From NCBI RefSeq assembly GCF_011753055.1, contig NZ_VWWJ01000045.1:1-40437 (forward strand): a stretch of 40,437 nt of DNA. The letters are read 5' to 3'. The position numbers and the translations under genes were made by a program. This DNA comes from Burkholderia sp. Ax-1719 (GTDB lineage: Bacteria; Pseudomonadota; Gammaproteobacteria; Burkholderiales; Burkholderiaceae). Shown here in pieces: positions 23,232-31,243 of the stretch; position 1 is the stretch's first letter, and the number at the start of each line of letters is the position of its first letter. The notes beneath the pieces were generated by a model, which was given only the letters and a program-made list of their open reading frames with translations, did no database searches and had not been told where the DNA came from.

Positions 23232-26216
23232 TTATCCCAAATCCCTGTAATTATTCGCGATGATTGTGTCGTAACCTTGTTGAGCAGGGCCATTGTATCG
23301 AACTGCAAACCCGTGCCAGTTTTTGTTGCATATTGCCGCCTTTAGAACGGGGTCTGCCTTGATAAATGACACAAAGGCCCGAAGCTGATTGGCCTCTGAT
23401 TCGCTTACTGATTCGACGTAGTCTTTTACACTCTGAAATCCTGCCGCCCTGAAATTTTTTCCCAGTATTTGAAATCGCCCCCAAGACGCGGAACGCAGCG
23501 CCGCGTCTGGGTCGAGTGCATAAGCCTCCAGTAGCTTCTCGTATTGAATCGATTTTGTCCCGTAACCACCTTGCACGGCATTGGAAATGCGGGAATGACT
23601 TTGATCATATATTCCGTGGGTGGCGTGATGAAATAAGTGTCGCTCAAAGAGAATTGCAGGTACCGGGTCATCCCCGGACGCTAGATCTTGACCGGGTTTA
23701 AAGTACGGACCCGATGAGCCGGTTTCGGTTTTTGCAACGGCCTTGATCGCCCGTGCTTCACAACCTAGTTCTGTCGCTGCATCCGTGTAGTCCTTTTCAG
23801 TAAGGGATTGCCCATTGGATTTATGCAAGAACTGGATTTCGATTCGTTGTCCCTGAATAGTAATGACTGGGTGCGCCGCACAGTTAGCAAAATTCCCCAC
23901 CAACCCAACCGGATGGATATGCCACACAACCGCGCTGGCCGGAAAGCCATTGACCGTCTGGACCTTGTCCCACCATTGCAGTTTCTTGATGCGCTCCATT
24001 TCGGTCGTCCAGGTGGGCTTGCCGACTTCGCCCATGAGCGGCAGGAATTTTTCCCACTTGCCCATATTGCCGCCCCATTCGCTCTCATAGCGGAACATCA
24101 GGTGCGAGATGCTTCCGGCGAGCCACGGAACCGTCAATGTGCGGCGTAGATCAGCGGGCTTCACGGTTGCGCTGCCGTCGCCCTGGCGCTTCGCTGCCTT
24201 CTCCAGCTTGCCGATAAGCGCGCCAGCGTTTACGTTCGCGGCGATGACGCTGAATTCCTTCTCGTCGTCGCCCTCAGTCAGCCGCGTTGTTTCGAACAGG
24301 TTGCGCCGGTACATGTCGAGCAACGGCACGTCCGTGGTGTCCACCGTTTCGAACCCCGGCCACGCCCACGGGCTTTGCCATTGCGTGCCGGGATGGCCCT
24401 TTTCGCATATCCATCCAGAGAACGTCCTGCCGTCGCTGTCGCCCGCCTCGACGGACCACCATAGGGTGTCCTGTTCGTCCGTTGCCCTGTCAATTTCGCG
24501 TCCCTGGTCAAGCTGCGTGCGCGAGAATACCTGCGGGAATTCGACCGTCGAGCCGCCGGCACTGGCAAGCTGCAACGGGAAATCCGTCCAGGTTGGAAGG
24601 GACGCGCCAGCAACCTTGCCCGCATACTTCGTGCGCTCCACCCACAGCGGACTGCCTACTGGCGTACCACTGGCTGGATGGCTTTGCGAATGACCGTGAG
24701 CGTGACCGTGGGCATGCGCGGCTGGCTGTGCAGCAGGCCGCGTTGGCTGAACCTTTGCCCAGAGTCCCTTGCCGGGGTCTCCCTGCTTACCTGTCGCAAG
24801 CGCCAGCGTCAGCCCCGCAAGCCCAGTGTTGGCCTTCGGATCGGCTGGCTTGACAAGCTTTGCGCCCTGCTGGATCAGCAGTAGTGTTTTTCCGCTTTCC
24901 GGCAGTTTCTTCGCCCGCTCCTGGCTGCGCTTGATGAAATCCGCAATCTGCGCCCCGGTAAAGACTTCGACGTGTAGCAGGGGGCGGATGCGTTGAGGCG
25001 GTAGCCGGCTCGCTTCGGTGGAGTTCTGGTACTCGCCCAGGTAGCCCACCACGTCGCCCGCCTTGACAGGGAACGGCTTGTCGAGCACGACCACCGTATC
25101 CAGCGGTTGCGGTTCGATTACCGCGTCGAGTTCGTCCAGATGCACCCAGCCCGTCGCGGCGCGCGGATCAGGTGTGCCGCCTGCCACGGAGGCGACCGGC
25201 GCACCCTTCGTCACGACAGCGATCTGCGCCCAGCCCCTGGCCGCGTTGCCGACGATCTTCAGTTCACCGCCACGCGGCAGGAGGCCAATGACATTGCCGG
25301 ACGCACGATCGCGGATGCCGATACCAGGGGCACACTGCGGGGCGCTTGCTGCACCGCCTGGCGGCACGGTATAGCGCACCTGGTCCGGATACGTCGTGAG
25401 TGCGTCAATACTGTCCGGCGTCGGTCCTGTTGCCACACCGCCAAGCATCGCGCTACCGCCCGGCGCAGCCGTATTCAGCGCAGTTGATGACGTGCGGAGA
25501 TTGAGCGGTGCGTTCAGTGACCGGGGCTGGGCCTGCTGGTCTTTTGCTTTCGCGCCCACGCGGAAAAAACGGTCGCCCTGCCAGAACGGCAGCGGATGAA
25601 TCGACATTGCGGCTGCATCGCCGCTGGCCTGTGCCTCCTGATAGCCCTTCCAGTCGAGCTGGTGCATGTACAGACTGTAGAACTCCAGCACGTCATCAGC
25701 GGGTGGCTCGTAAGTCTGCGCACCATCGGTGCTGGATGCGCTGGGAGCAGGCGTAGCGGACGTCGCTGGAGCGGGCGTTTCAGGTGTGCCTGTCGGTTTG
25801 GGTTCGGGCGGCAGGACAAGACGATGGCGCAGCAGCGCGAAGCCTGTCGAATACAGCGCGTAGCGCGGCGGAAACGGTGTGTAGGCGAGTTCGGGATAAG
25901 TCGAATCGAGCCGGTACGCTACTACCTCGCCATCGGCAATGGCCCTGACGCCTTCGCCCTGTTTCAGCTTGCCACCCGTGCCCACGTTGAAGTGAATTCC
26001 GCCGTGATACATCCCGTTCGAGCCAAGCGGATAGAAGCCGTCGTCTGATTGCGCCAAGGCACGCAGCCACGTTTGAGGATCGGCTGAATCGCCGTTCGCG
26101 GGAGGAAACGGGAAACTCCAGTTCAAGGGTTGCCATTGTGGTGGCGGAGGAGTGGTAGGAGTGGGCGGGGTGGTCGGTGCCGCCGGATGCTGTGGATGAC
26201 CGTGATGTACCGTCAT
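23232..26216 (-). CDS. Large peptidoglycan-lytic protein: split M23-like domain plus C-terminal DUF3380 N-acetylmuramidase (candidate T6SS effector)
   Basis: A 994-residue protein without signal peptide. Order: Pro-rich start (about 10-30); first half of an M23/LytM-like domain (HGGIHFN at 71-77, GVRAIADGEVVAYRL); Pro/Thr-rich linker; SH3-like segment (about 298-365); second M23 half (AGDVVGYLGEY, LLHVEVF at about 413-419); His-rich linker (about 501-514); a middle region of unknown fold; and from about residue 817 a DUF3380 N-acetylmuramidase (VAKTETGS with the likely catalytic Glu831, ILFERHLFHH, ASWGRFQILG). It probably cleaves the glycan strands of rival cells' peptidoglycan after export. 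Start ATG 26216 is chosen over the upstream in-frame GTG 26234. The candidate immunity gene follows after two bases. No vgrG, PAAR or hcp is in the window. Confidence 0.82.
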   Translation of the reverse strand: MTVHHGHPQHPAAPTTPPTPTTPPPPQWQPLNWSFPFPPANGDSADPQTWLRALAQSDDGFYPLGSNGMYHGGIHFNVGTGGKLKQGEGVRAIADGEVVAYRLDSTYPELAYTPFPPRYALYSTGFALLRHRLVLPPEPKPTGTPETPAPATSATPAPSASSTDGAQTYEPPADDVLEFYSLYMHQLDWKGYQEAQASGDAAAMSIHPLPFWQGDRFFRVGAKAKDQQAQPRSLNAPLNLRTSSTALNTAAPGGSAMLGGVATGPTPDSIDALTTYPDQVRYTVPPGGAASAPQCAPGIGIRDRASGNVIGLLPRGGELKIVGNAARGWAQIAVVTKGAPVASVAGGTPDPRAATGWVHLDELDAVIEPQPLDTVVVLDKPFPVKAGDVVGYLGEYQNSTEASRLPPQRIRPLLHVEVFTGAQIADFIKRSQERAKKLPESGKTLLLIQQGAKLVKPADPKANTGLAGLTLALATGKQGDPGKGLWAKVQPTRPAAQPAAHAHGHAHGHSQSHPASGTPVGSPLWVERTKYAGKVAGASLPTWTDFPLQLASAGGSTVEFPQVFSRTQLDQGREIDRATDEQDTLWWSVEAGDSDGRTFSGWICEKGHPGTQWQSPWAWPGFETVDTTDVPLLDMYRRNLFETTRLTEGDDEKEFSVIAANVNAGALIGKLEKAAKRQGDGSATVKPADLRRTLTVPWLAGSISHLMFRYESEWGGNMGKWEKFLPLMGEVGKPTWTTEMERIKKLQWWDKVQTVNGFPASAVVWHIHPVGLVGNFANCAAHPVITIQGQRIEIQFLHKSNGQSLTEKDYTDAATELGCEARAIKAVAKTETGSSGPYFKPGQDLASGDDPVPAILFERHLFHHATHGIYDQSHSRISNAVQGGYGTKSIQYEKLLEAYALDPDAALRSASWGRFQILGKNFRAAGFQSVKDYVESVSESEANQLRAFVSFIKADPVLKAAICNKNWHGFAVRYNGPAQQGYDTIIANNYRDLG

Positions 26217-26295
26217 GGATGGGCCTGGCCTCACTAGTTGTTACCAACAGAGACGCGGCCCGGTACGTCAGGACAGCAAAAATCAGGAAGGCCGC

Positions 26296-26330
26296 GCGCT
26301 GGATGAGCCGGATTTCGGCTCATCCAGCGC
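26296..26330 (-). terminator. Perfect 15-bp hairpin upstream of the lytic gene
   Basis: GCGCTGGATGAGCCG and its exact reverse complement flank a 5-base loop. On the minus strand, a run of five T residues begins about a dozen bases after the stem. It could stop transcription coming from the transporter gene before it enters the island, or be an element left by integration. No gene was recognised between 26217 and 26502. Confidence 0.45.
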
Positions 26331-26502
26331 TTCTATCGCGCTAGGCGCGCGCCCTCAACCAGGCAAAGGTAAACAACGTTCAAAAGTGCTGTGTGGCTTG
26401 ATGTTGCGCAAGCGCGCATTTTCGCGAGCGCGCGCCGATTCTCCTTGCATTACGCTGAGTTGATCATCGACGCGTCTAGTGGCCCATGAGTTTGGCGCAG
26501 CT

Positions 26503-26577
26503 GCGTCACCCGGCAGCCGATCCGTGGCAACAAGGCCTTTCTGGAAAACGCTGACGAGCAATGCAAGTGCAGTAGTG
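26503..26577 (-). pseudogene. Decayed 5' fragment of the isochorismatase-like gene
   Basis: The minus strand reads ALLVSVFQKGLVATDRLPGDAA, against ALLVIDFQNGLVATDPLPGDAA in the intact gene at 21953-22480. The start codon is gone (ATG became AAC), the catalytic Asp is replaced, a 6-bp insertion lies near the start, and similarity ends after about 22 codons. It is a non-functional relic that marks the right edge of the island. Confidence 0.8.
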
Positions 26578-26688
26578 TTAAGCGAGTCCCCTGGAAAGAA
26601 CCGATTCTATCCGCTCGCTTTCTCCCGAAATAGCGCCAATCCCACCAGGCTGACGATTCCACATCCCAGCACGTACCACGCGGGCGCG
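26503..26688. repeat. Right direct repeat of the island
   Basis: The counterpart of 22411-22590, with a 6-bp insertion near 26564-26569 and about 22 substitutions. It holds the intact 3' end of the transporter gene and a decayed copy of the hydrolase 5' end. Weaker similarity may continue leftwards to about 26490 across a 9-bp deletion. Confidence 0.85.
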
Positions 26689-27914
26689 TAGAAGCTACCC
26701 GTCGCGCGCCACAACGCTCCCACGGCCAGTTGCGCAAACCCGCCAAACAGCGTCACGCCCACGGCGTAGATGATGCCCAGCGACGTCGCGCGCACTTCGG
26801 GGCGCAGCGCTTCCAGAATCATCAGAAAGCCGGCTGGGCTCGTAAGCGTCATCAATCCAATCAGCACGATGGCGACGATCAACACCGTGTCCACCGTCGG
26901 CCTTGCTGCGATCGCAGCGAACGCCGGAAACAGCAGGGCCAGCGAGACAACCGAAGCAACGGCGAGCAGCGGCTTGCGACGCGGCAGCCGATCCGCCAGC
27001 TTGCCTGCGAATGGTGAACCGATCAGCAACACCAGACCCGCCGCGCAACCGCTCACCGATGCCGTGGCCGCGGGCATATGCAGTGTGAGCGCGAGGAACG
27101 CGGGCAGGAAGAAGACGATGGTGTACATCGTGCCCGTGCCGCCGATCACCAGCATCGTGCCAGCCACGATCACACGCAGCGGCAGCTTGCGGCGCACAGC
27201 GGGCGTTTTGGCTTCCGCGTGTGCATGGTGCCCATGGGCTTGCGCAGGCAACGTATCGTCCAGTCGCGCACGCAGGAAAAAGCCCAGCGGACCAATCGCA
27301 AGACCGATCAGGAACGGCACACGCCAGCCCCACGTAATCAAGTGCTCGTGCGAAAGCGACTTCGACAGCAGCAACGCGATCAACGCGCCTGCCAGCGCCG
27401 CTCCGCCCTGACTCGCCATCTGCCAGCTCACCAGCAGCCCGCGTCGGCCTTCGCGTCCGGCTTCCATCAGCAGCGTGGTGGCCGCGCCCACTTCGCCGCC
27501 CGCCGAAAATCCTTGCAGCAAACGGCCCAGCACGATCAGCGCAGGCGCGGCAAGGCCGATCTGCGCGTAAGTGGGCGCAAGGCCGATCAACCCGGTGCCC
27601 AGCGCCATCAGCAGCACGGTGAGGATCAGCGCGGGTTTGCGGCCCGCACGATCCGCATATGCGCCGATCGTCACGCCGCCCAGCGGACGCACCACGAAGC
27701 CCACGCCGAACGTCGCCAGCGACATCATCAGCGATGACAGCGCGTCATGCGACGGGAAAAATAACTGGCCGATCAGCGCGGAAAAGAAGCTGTAGACGGT
27801 GAAGTCAAAAAACTCCAGACCGTTGCCGAGTGCGGCGGCCAGCACCATCGTGCGGCTCGTGCGTGCGGGTGTTGCTGCGCCATGAGTTGCTGCGCGTTCG
27901 TGTACGACGTTCAT
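26607..27914 (-). CDS. MFS transporter, metabolite:H+ symporter (MHS) family
   Basis: A 435-residue, 12-helix carrier. MHS features are the start ALGNGLEFFDFTVYSFFSALIG, RPLGGVTIGAYADRAGRKPAL (conserved loop 2-3 motif), and RLLQGFSAGGEVG. A central cytoplasmic loop is His-rich (QAHGHHAHAEAK). Relatives import organic acids, betaines or shikimate by proton symport. The C-terminal 28 codons lie in the right repeat, and a second copy of them sits 4.1 kb downstream beside the isochorismatase-like gene. Transporter and hydrolase were therefore probably an operon before the island separated them. Confidence 0.87.
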   Translation of the reverse strand: MNVVHERAATHGAATPARTSRTMVLAAALGNGLEFFDFTVYSFFSALIGQLFFPSHDALSSLMMSLATFGVGFVVRPLGGVTIGAYADRAGRKPALILTVLLMALGTGLIGLAPTYAQIGLAAPALIVLGRLLQGFSAGGEVGAATTLLMEAGREGRRGLLVSWQMASQGGAALAGALIALLLSKSLSHEHLITWGWRVPFLIGLAIGPLGFFLRARLDDTLPAQAHGHHAHAEAKTPAVRRKLPLRVIVAGTMLVIGGTGTMYTIVFFLPAFLALTLHMPAATASVSGCAAGLVLLIGSPFAGKLADRLPRRKPLLAVASVVSLALLFPAFAAIAARPTVDTVLIVAIVLIGLMTLTSPAGFLMILEALRPEVRATSLGIIYAVGVTLFGGFAQLAVGALWRATGSFYAPAWYVLGCGIVSLVGLALFREKASG

Positions 27915-27965
27915 GCGGATGCCTCGATTGCTTGTGCCTGCTTTTTGCCTGTTGTTCAGGCGTTG

Positions 27966-28000
27966 GCGAAGCGGCGCGCCTGCCTGAAGCGCCGCTTCGC
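27966..28000 (-). terminator. Perfect 12-bp hairpin after the BON-domain gene
   Basis: GCGAAGCGGCGC and GCGCCGCTTCGC pair around an 11-base loop, 16 bp past the BON gene stop and upstream of the transporter gene on the same strand. No T-run follows, so termination would be factor-assisted or only partial. Confidence 0.4.
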
Positions 28001-28016
28001 GGGGTGCCTGCGACGA

Positions 28017-28439
28017 CTACTGGCTGCCCTTGATGCCTTCGTCGTCGCGAATCACCAGTTTGGTCGTGACCGAACGCACGCCGCTCACGCCTTGCGCGAC
28101 GGAGGTGGCCAGTTCGATCTGGCTTTCGCTGGCGACCACGCCCGAGAGCGTGACGGCGCCGTCACGCGCCCGCACGCGGATAAAACTCGACTTCAGCCCT
28201 TGCTTGCGCGCCGCCTTGAGCGCGTGACGCACGCTTGCGGCCAGCGCCCGATCCGCGCCCGACGACGCCGCGACTGCAGGCGTGGCGTGTTGCGAAGCCG
28301 AAGCCGAAGCCGTGGCCGATACCGCGCTGGCCTCGCTGCCGCCCTGCGCGTAAGCGCCGTGAGCGGACAGCCCGGCGGCGACGCACATGGCGGCGGCCAC
28401 GAAGCGCAGCGCCCCGCGCGATTTCATCTGCATGTTCAT
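28017..28439 (-). CDS. BON-domain periplasmic protein
   Basis: A 140-residue protein with a signal peptide (cleavage after AHGAYA), a Ser/Ala-rich linker to about residue 60, and a single BON domain to the C-terminus. Family features are VRHALKAARKQGLKSSFIRVRARDGAVTLSGVV and the hydrophobic run around GVSGVRSVTTKL. BON domains bind phospholipid or help stabilise the envelope under osmotic stress; a specific role here is unknown. ATG 28439 follows AGGAGACAGG. It begins 31 bp after the porin stop on the same strand, so the two are probably co-transcribed. Confidence 0.82.
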   Translation of the reverse strand: MNMQMKSRGALRFVAAAMCVAAGLSAHGAYAQGGSEASAVSATASASASQHATPAVAASSGADRALAASVRHALKAARKQGLKSSFIRVRARDGAVTLSGVVASESQIELATSVAQGVSGVRSVTTKLVIRDDEGIKGSQ

Positions 28440-28470
28440 CCCCTGTCTCCTGTGTCGATGCGAACGGTGT

Positions 28471-29721
28471 TCAGAACTTGTGATACATGCCGACGAGCAC
28501 CAGGTGCGGCGACTGATACATTTCCGTTCCCGTGCTGCCGGTATAGCTGTTGCTGATATTGTCGACAGTCGGCTGCTGCGACGGGTAGCGTCCATAGGTG
28601 GGCGTCGCGCCGGTGTTGTGGATTACCGCGCCGCGCACATAGAGGGCGGTGCGCTTCGACAGGTTGTAGTCATAGCCGAGCGTCAGGCCGTACGAATGGC
28701 TGCTCACGCCCGCCACGTCGCGATACGCCACTTCCACGCGGAAGTCGTTGCGCTGCTGATAGCGATACAGCGCGCCCAGCGTATAGAGCGAGGCCACGCG
28801 GTCGCCTTCCAGACGCGGCGCGAGAAAGCTGTAGCCTGCCGAGAGCACGTAGTGCCCGGCGTCGTACAGCAGGCCGGCCGCGAAGTTGTCAGTGCGCACG
28901 TACTGCGAGGTGGTGAGCGCATTCAGGCCGTAGTTGCCCAGATAGCTCAGCGTGCCGAACAGATGGCCGTCAAAGTAATTCAGCGCCACGGCGCGCGTGA
29001 CGATCGTCGGTGCGCTGGAACTGCTGTCGTGCAACGACAGCGCCACTTGCGCATTGAGCGGCCCGAACCACGGCGACGAATAGCTGATCGCATTCGACAG
29101 ACGGCTCGCCTCGAAGCTCGCGCCCGGCCCCAGATCGTAGACCCACGCCGTCATATAGGCGACGGTGGAAACCGTGCCCACCTGACCGAACACGTCGATG
29201 AAAAGCGGCACGCCCACATCGTCCTGCAAGCCGAGCTTCAGCTCGCCGGTCTTCTGCGACCCGATGCTCACCCACGCCTCACGATTGAACAGCGTATTGG
29301 CCGTGCCCAGCTGGCCGTTGGCGGCATTGAAGCCGTTTTCCAGATCGAAGCGCACGCGATAGCCGCCGCCCAGATCCTCGACGCCATACAGGCCGATCTT
29401 CGAGGTCCATTCCCCGCCGCTTTGCTGCACGAACGCTGTCTGCGCGCCCTTGGTGAAACCAATCGACTGGTCCACCGCACCATAGAGGCGCACGCCCGGC
29501 GAGTACGCGCCGGTCGTGGCATACGGCACGCCCTGAAAATAGTCTTCGAGAAAGAGATTCGAAGTCTGGGCGTGCGCGCCCAGCGAGGCGCCGCTCATGA
29601 AAGTTGCGCACGCAACCAGACGCGCGGCGCGCGCGATGCGGGTTTGCCGTAACGCGCGTGCGTCTGCGAGGGGCCGTGCGCCGTCGCTCGGGTTCTGTGG
29701 CGTGATGCTGCTTGCTGACAT
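28471..29721 (-). CDS. Outer-membrane porin, Burkholderiaceae trimeric type
   Basis: A 416-residue porin. It has a long positively charged N-region before a signal peptide ending SLGAHAQT. The beta-barrel strands show typical motifs: VRLYGAVDQSIGF, SKIGLYGVEDLGGGYRVRFDLENGF, LSKRTALYVRGA, and a C-terminal Phe (MYHKF) used for barrel assembly. It forms a passive channel for small solutes. It starts 167 bp after the amidohydrolase gene on the same strand and is followed by the BON gene. The extended N-region is unusual, but no better start was seen. Confidence 0.88.
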   Translation of the reverse strand: MSASSITPQNPSDGARPLADARALRQTRIARAARLVACATFMSGASLGAHAQTSNLFLEDYFQGVPYATTGAYSPGVRLYGAVDQSIGFTKGAQTAFVQQSGGEWTSKIGLYGVEDLGGGYRVRFDLENGFNAANGQLGTANTLFNREAWVSIGSQKTGELKLGLQDDVGVPLFIDVFGQVGTVSTVAYMTAWVYDLGPGASFEASRLSNAISYSSPWFGPLNAQVALSLHDSSSSAPTIVTRAVALNYFDGHLFGTLSYLGNYGLNALTTSQYVRTDNFAAGLLYDAGHYVLSAGYSFLAPRLEGDRVASLYTLGALYRYQQRNDFRVEVAYRDVAGVSSHSYGLTLGYDYNLSKRTALYVRGAVIHNTGATPTYGRYPSQQPTVDNISNSYTGSTGTEMYQSPHLVLVGMYHKF

Positions 29722-29888
29722 TTATAGACTCTTAAGGTTGGTCAGAAACTGCGGGGAGGGCGGCGCGCGAGGGCGAGAAGTAGGCGCGCCTGGCCTTTTA
29801 TCGTTGCGTGCGGGCGCATGACGTCCCTGTCTCGTCAGGACGCCACGCGCGGGCGGGATGCGGATCTCAGTCCGCTTGTTCCGCTGGT

Positions 29889-31106
29889 TCAGCCCTGGCG
29901 CAGATAGCGCTCGACGAGCGCGACGAACCACGCCGCGCCATAGGGGATCGCATCGTCGTTGAAGTCGTAGCCGGGGTTGTGCACGGAGCAGCCGCCGACG
30001 CTGCCCACGCCATTGCCGAGGAGTACGTAGCAGCCGGGCAGTTTCTCGGTCATCCAGGAGAAGTCTTCGCTGCCCATCACGGCCTCGGGCATCATCGTCA
30101 GCCCGCTTTTGCCGACCAGCGATTGCATGACTTCGATGGCGAGATCGGTGGCGTTCTGCTCGTTGACGAGCGGACGTGAAATCGCCTTGTATTCGACCGC
30201 GGCCGTTGCACCATAGGACTGCGCCTGCAGTTCCGCGATACTGCGGATGCGCGTTTCCAGCAGATTGCGCGTCTCGCTGTCGAGTGCGCGCACGGAAAGC
30301 TGCAGCGTGGCGCTTTCCGGAATCACGTTGCCGGCCTTGCCCGCGTGGATTGCACCCACCGTCACCACGGCGGCGCGCGTGGGCTCGACGTTGCGCGCCA
30401 CGATGCTTTGCAGCGCCATCACGATGCTTGCGGATGCAACGATCGGATCGCAGCCCATTTGCGGCATCGCGCCGTGCGCGCCGCGTCCGGTCACGGTGAT
30501 CGTGACGGTATCGGAGGACGCCAGCATGCAGCCGTGACGCACCGCGAAATGGCCCACCGGCAGGCCCGGCGCGTTGTGCAGCGCGAACACCTGATCGCAC
30601 GGGAACCGCTCGAACAGACCGTCGGCGATCATGCGCGATGCGCCGCCCAGGCCTTCCTCGGCGGGCTGGAAGATCACGTTGAGCGTGCCGTCGAATTGCG
30701 CGTCAGTCGCCAGATATTGGGCGGCCGCCAGCAGCGTGGCCGTATGGCCGTCGTGGCCGCACGCGTGCATGGTCTGCGCGACGGTGCTGGCGTAGGGCAG
30801 GCCGGTGTTTTCCTGGATCGGCAGGGCGTCCATATCGGCGCGCAGGCCGATGGCGCGCTCGCCCGTCCCGCGCTTGATGCGTCCCACCACGCCCGTGCCG
30901 CCGATGCCCGTCGTCACCTCGTAGCCCCACTCGGCGAGCTTTTCGGCCACGAGTGTGGAGGTGCGCGTTTCGGCAAAGCCGAGTTCGGGGTGCGCGTGAA
31001 TGTCGTGGCGAATCTGCACGAACGGTGCGCGGCGCTCGCGCAGGGTTTCGACGAGCGCGGCGCGTTCGGCGTCGGAGGTGAGGGGGGCGGCGTTGGCTTG
31101 CGTCAT
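29889..31106 (-). CDS. M20D amidohydrolase, hippurate hydrolase-like
   Basis: A 405-residue M20D enzyme with IRHDIHAHPELGFAE, LRADMDALPIQENTGLPYAS, MHACGHDGHTATLLAAA (metal ligands), FQPAEEGLGGASRM (catalytic Glu pair), GRGAHGAMPQ (lid-domain His) and GSEDFSWM. It should hydrolyse N-acyl or aminobenzoyl amino acids. ATG 31106 is chosen because MTQANAAPL precedes the family sequence; the frame extends 16 codons further. It diverges from a LysR gene across 137 bp, which is its likely regulator. It is a different branch from the amidohydrolase at 19909-21201, with visible differences throughout. Confidence 0.86.
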   Translation of the reverse strand: MTQANAAPLTSDAERAALVETLRERRAPFVQIRHDIHAHPELGFAETRTSTLVAEKLAEWGYEVTTGIGGTGVVGRIKRGTGERAIGLRADMDALPIQENTGLPYASTVAQTMHACGHDGHTATLLAAAQYLATDAQFDGTLNVIFQPAEEGLGGASRMIADGLFERFPCDQVFALHNAPGLPVGHFAVRHGCMLASSDTVTITVTGRGAHGAMPQMGCDPIVASASIVMALQSIVARNVEPTRAAVVTVGAIHAGKAGNVIPESATLQLSVRALDSETRNLLETRIRSIAELQAQSYGATAAVEYKAISRPLVNEQNATDLAIEVMQSLVGKSGLTMMPEAVMGSEDFSWMTEKLPGCYVLLGNGVGSVGGCSVHNPGYDFNDDAIPYGAAWFVALVERYLRQG

Positions 31107-31243
31107 GTCTGGGTTCTCTTGTCTGGCCGTACGGGTGACGGCCTCTGGAGTCACAGACTAAGGACGATCGGTCAAAATAAAAAAGCAAAAATGCGTATGT
31201 CGATAACTGTTGGTAATATCCTCCGCATCATGAAAGGTGACCG

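Larger units (their letters stand above)
22411..26688. mobile_element. Effector/immunity island flanked by imperfect direct repeats
   Basis: About 4 kb of foreign-looking DNA separates the MHS transporter gene from its former downstream neighbour. Direct repeats of 180 bp (22411-22590) and 186 bp (26503-26688) bound it, each carrying the transporter 3' end and the hydrolase 5' end. The cargo is a large lytic protein gene and an AT-rich small gene. No integrase, transposase or tRNA is present, so the mechanism was probably homologous (Campbell-type) integration or transfer of an allelic cassette. The duplication is seen in the sequence; mobility is inferred. Confidence 0.55.

Noticed and set aside
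26355..26561. A separate small gene at the right repeat
   Set aside because: Its sequence is a decayed copy of the isochorismatase-like N-terminus followed by unrelated codons, so it was recorded as a relic instead.
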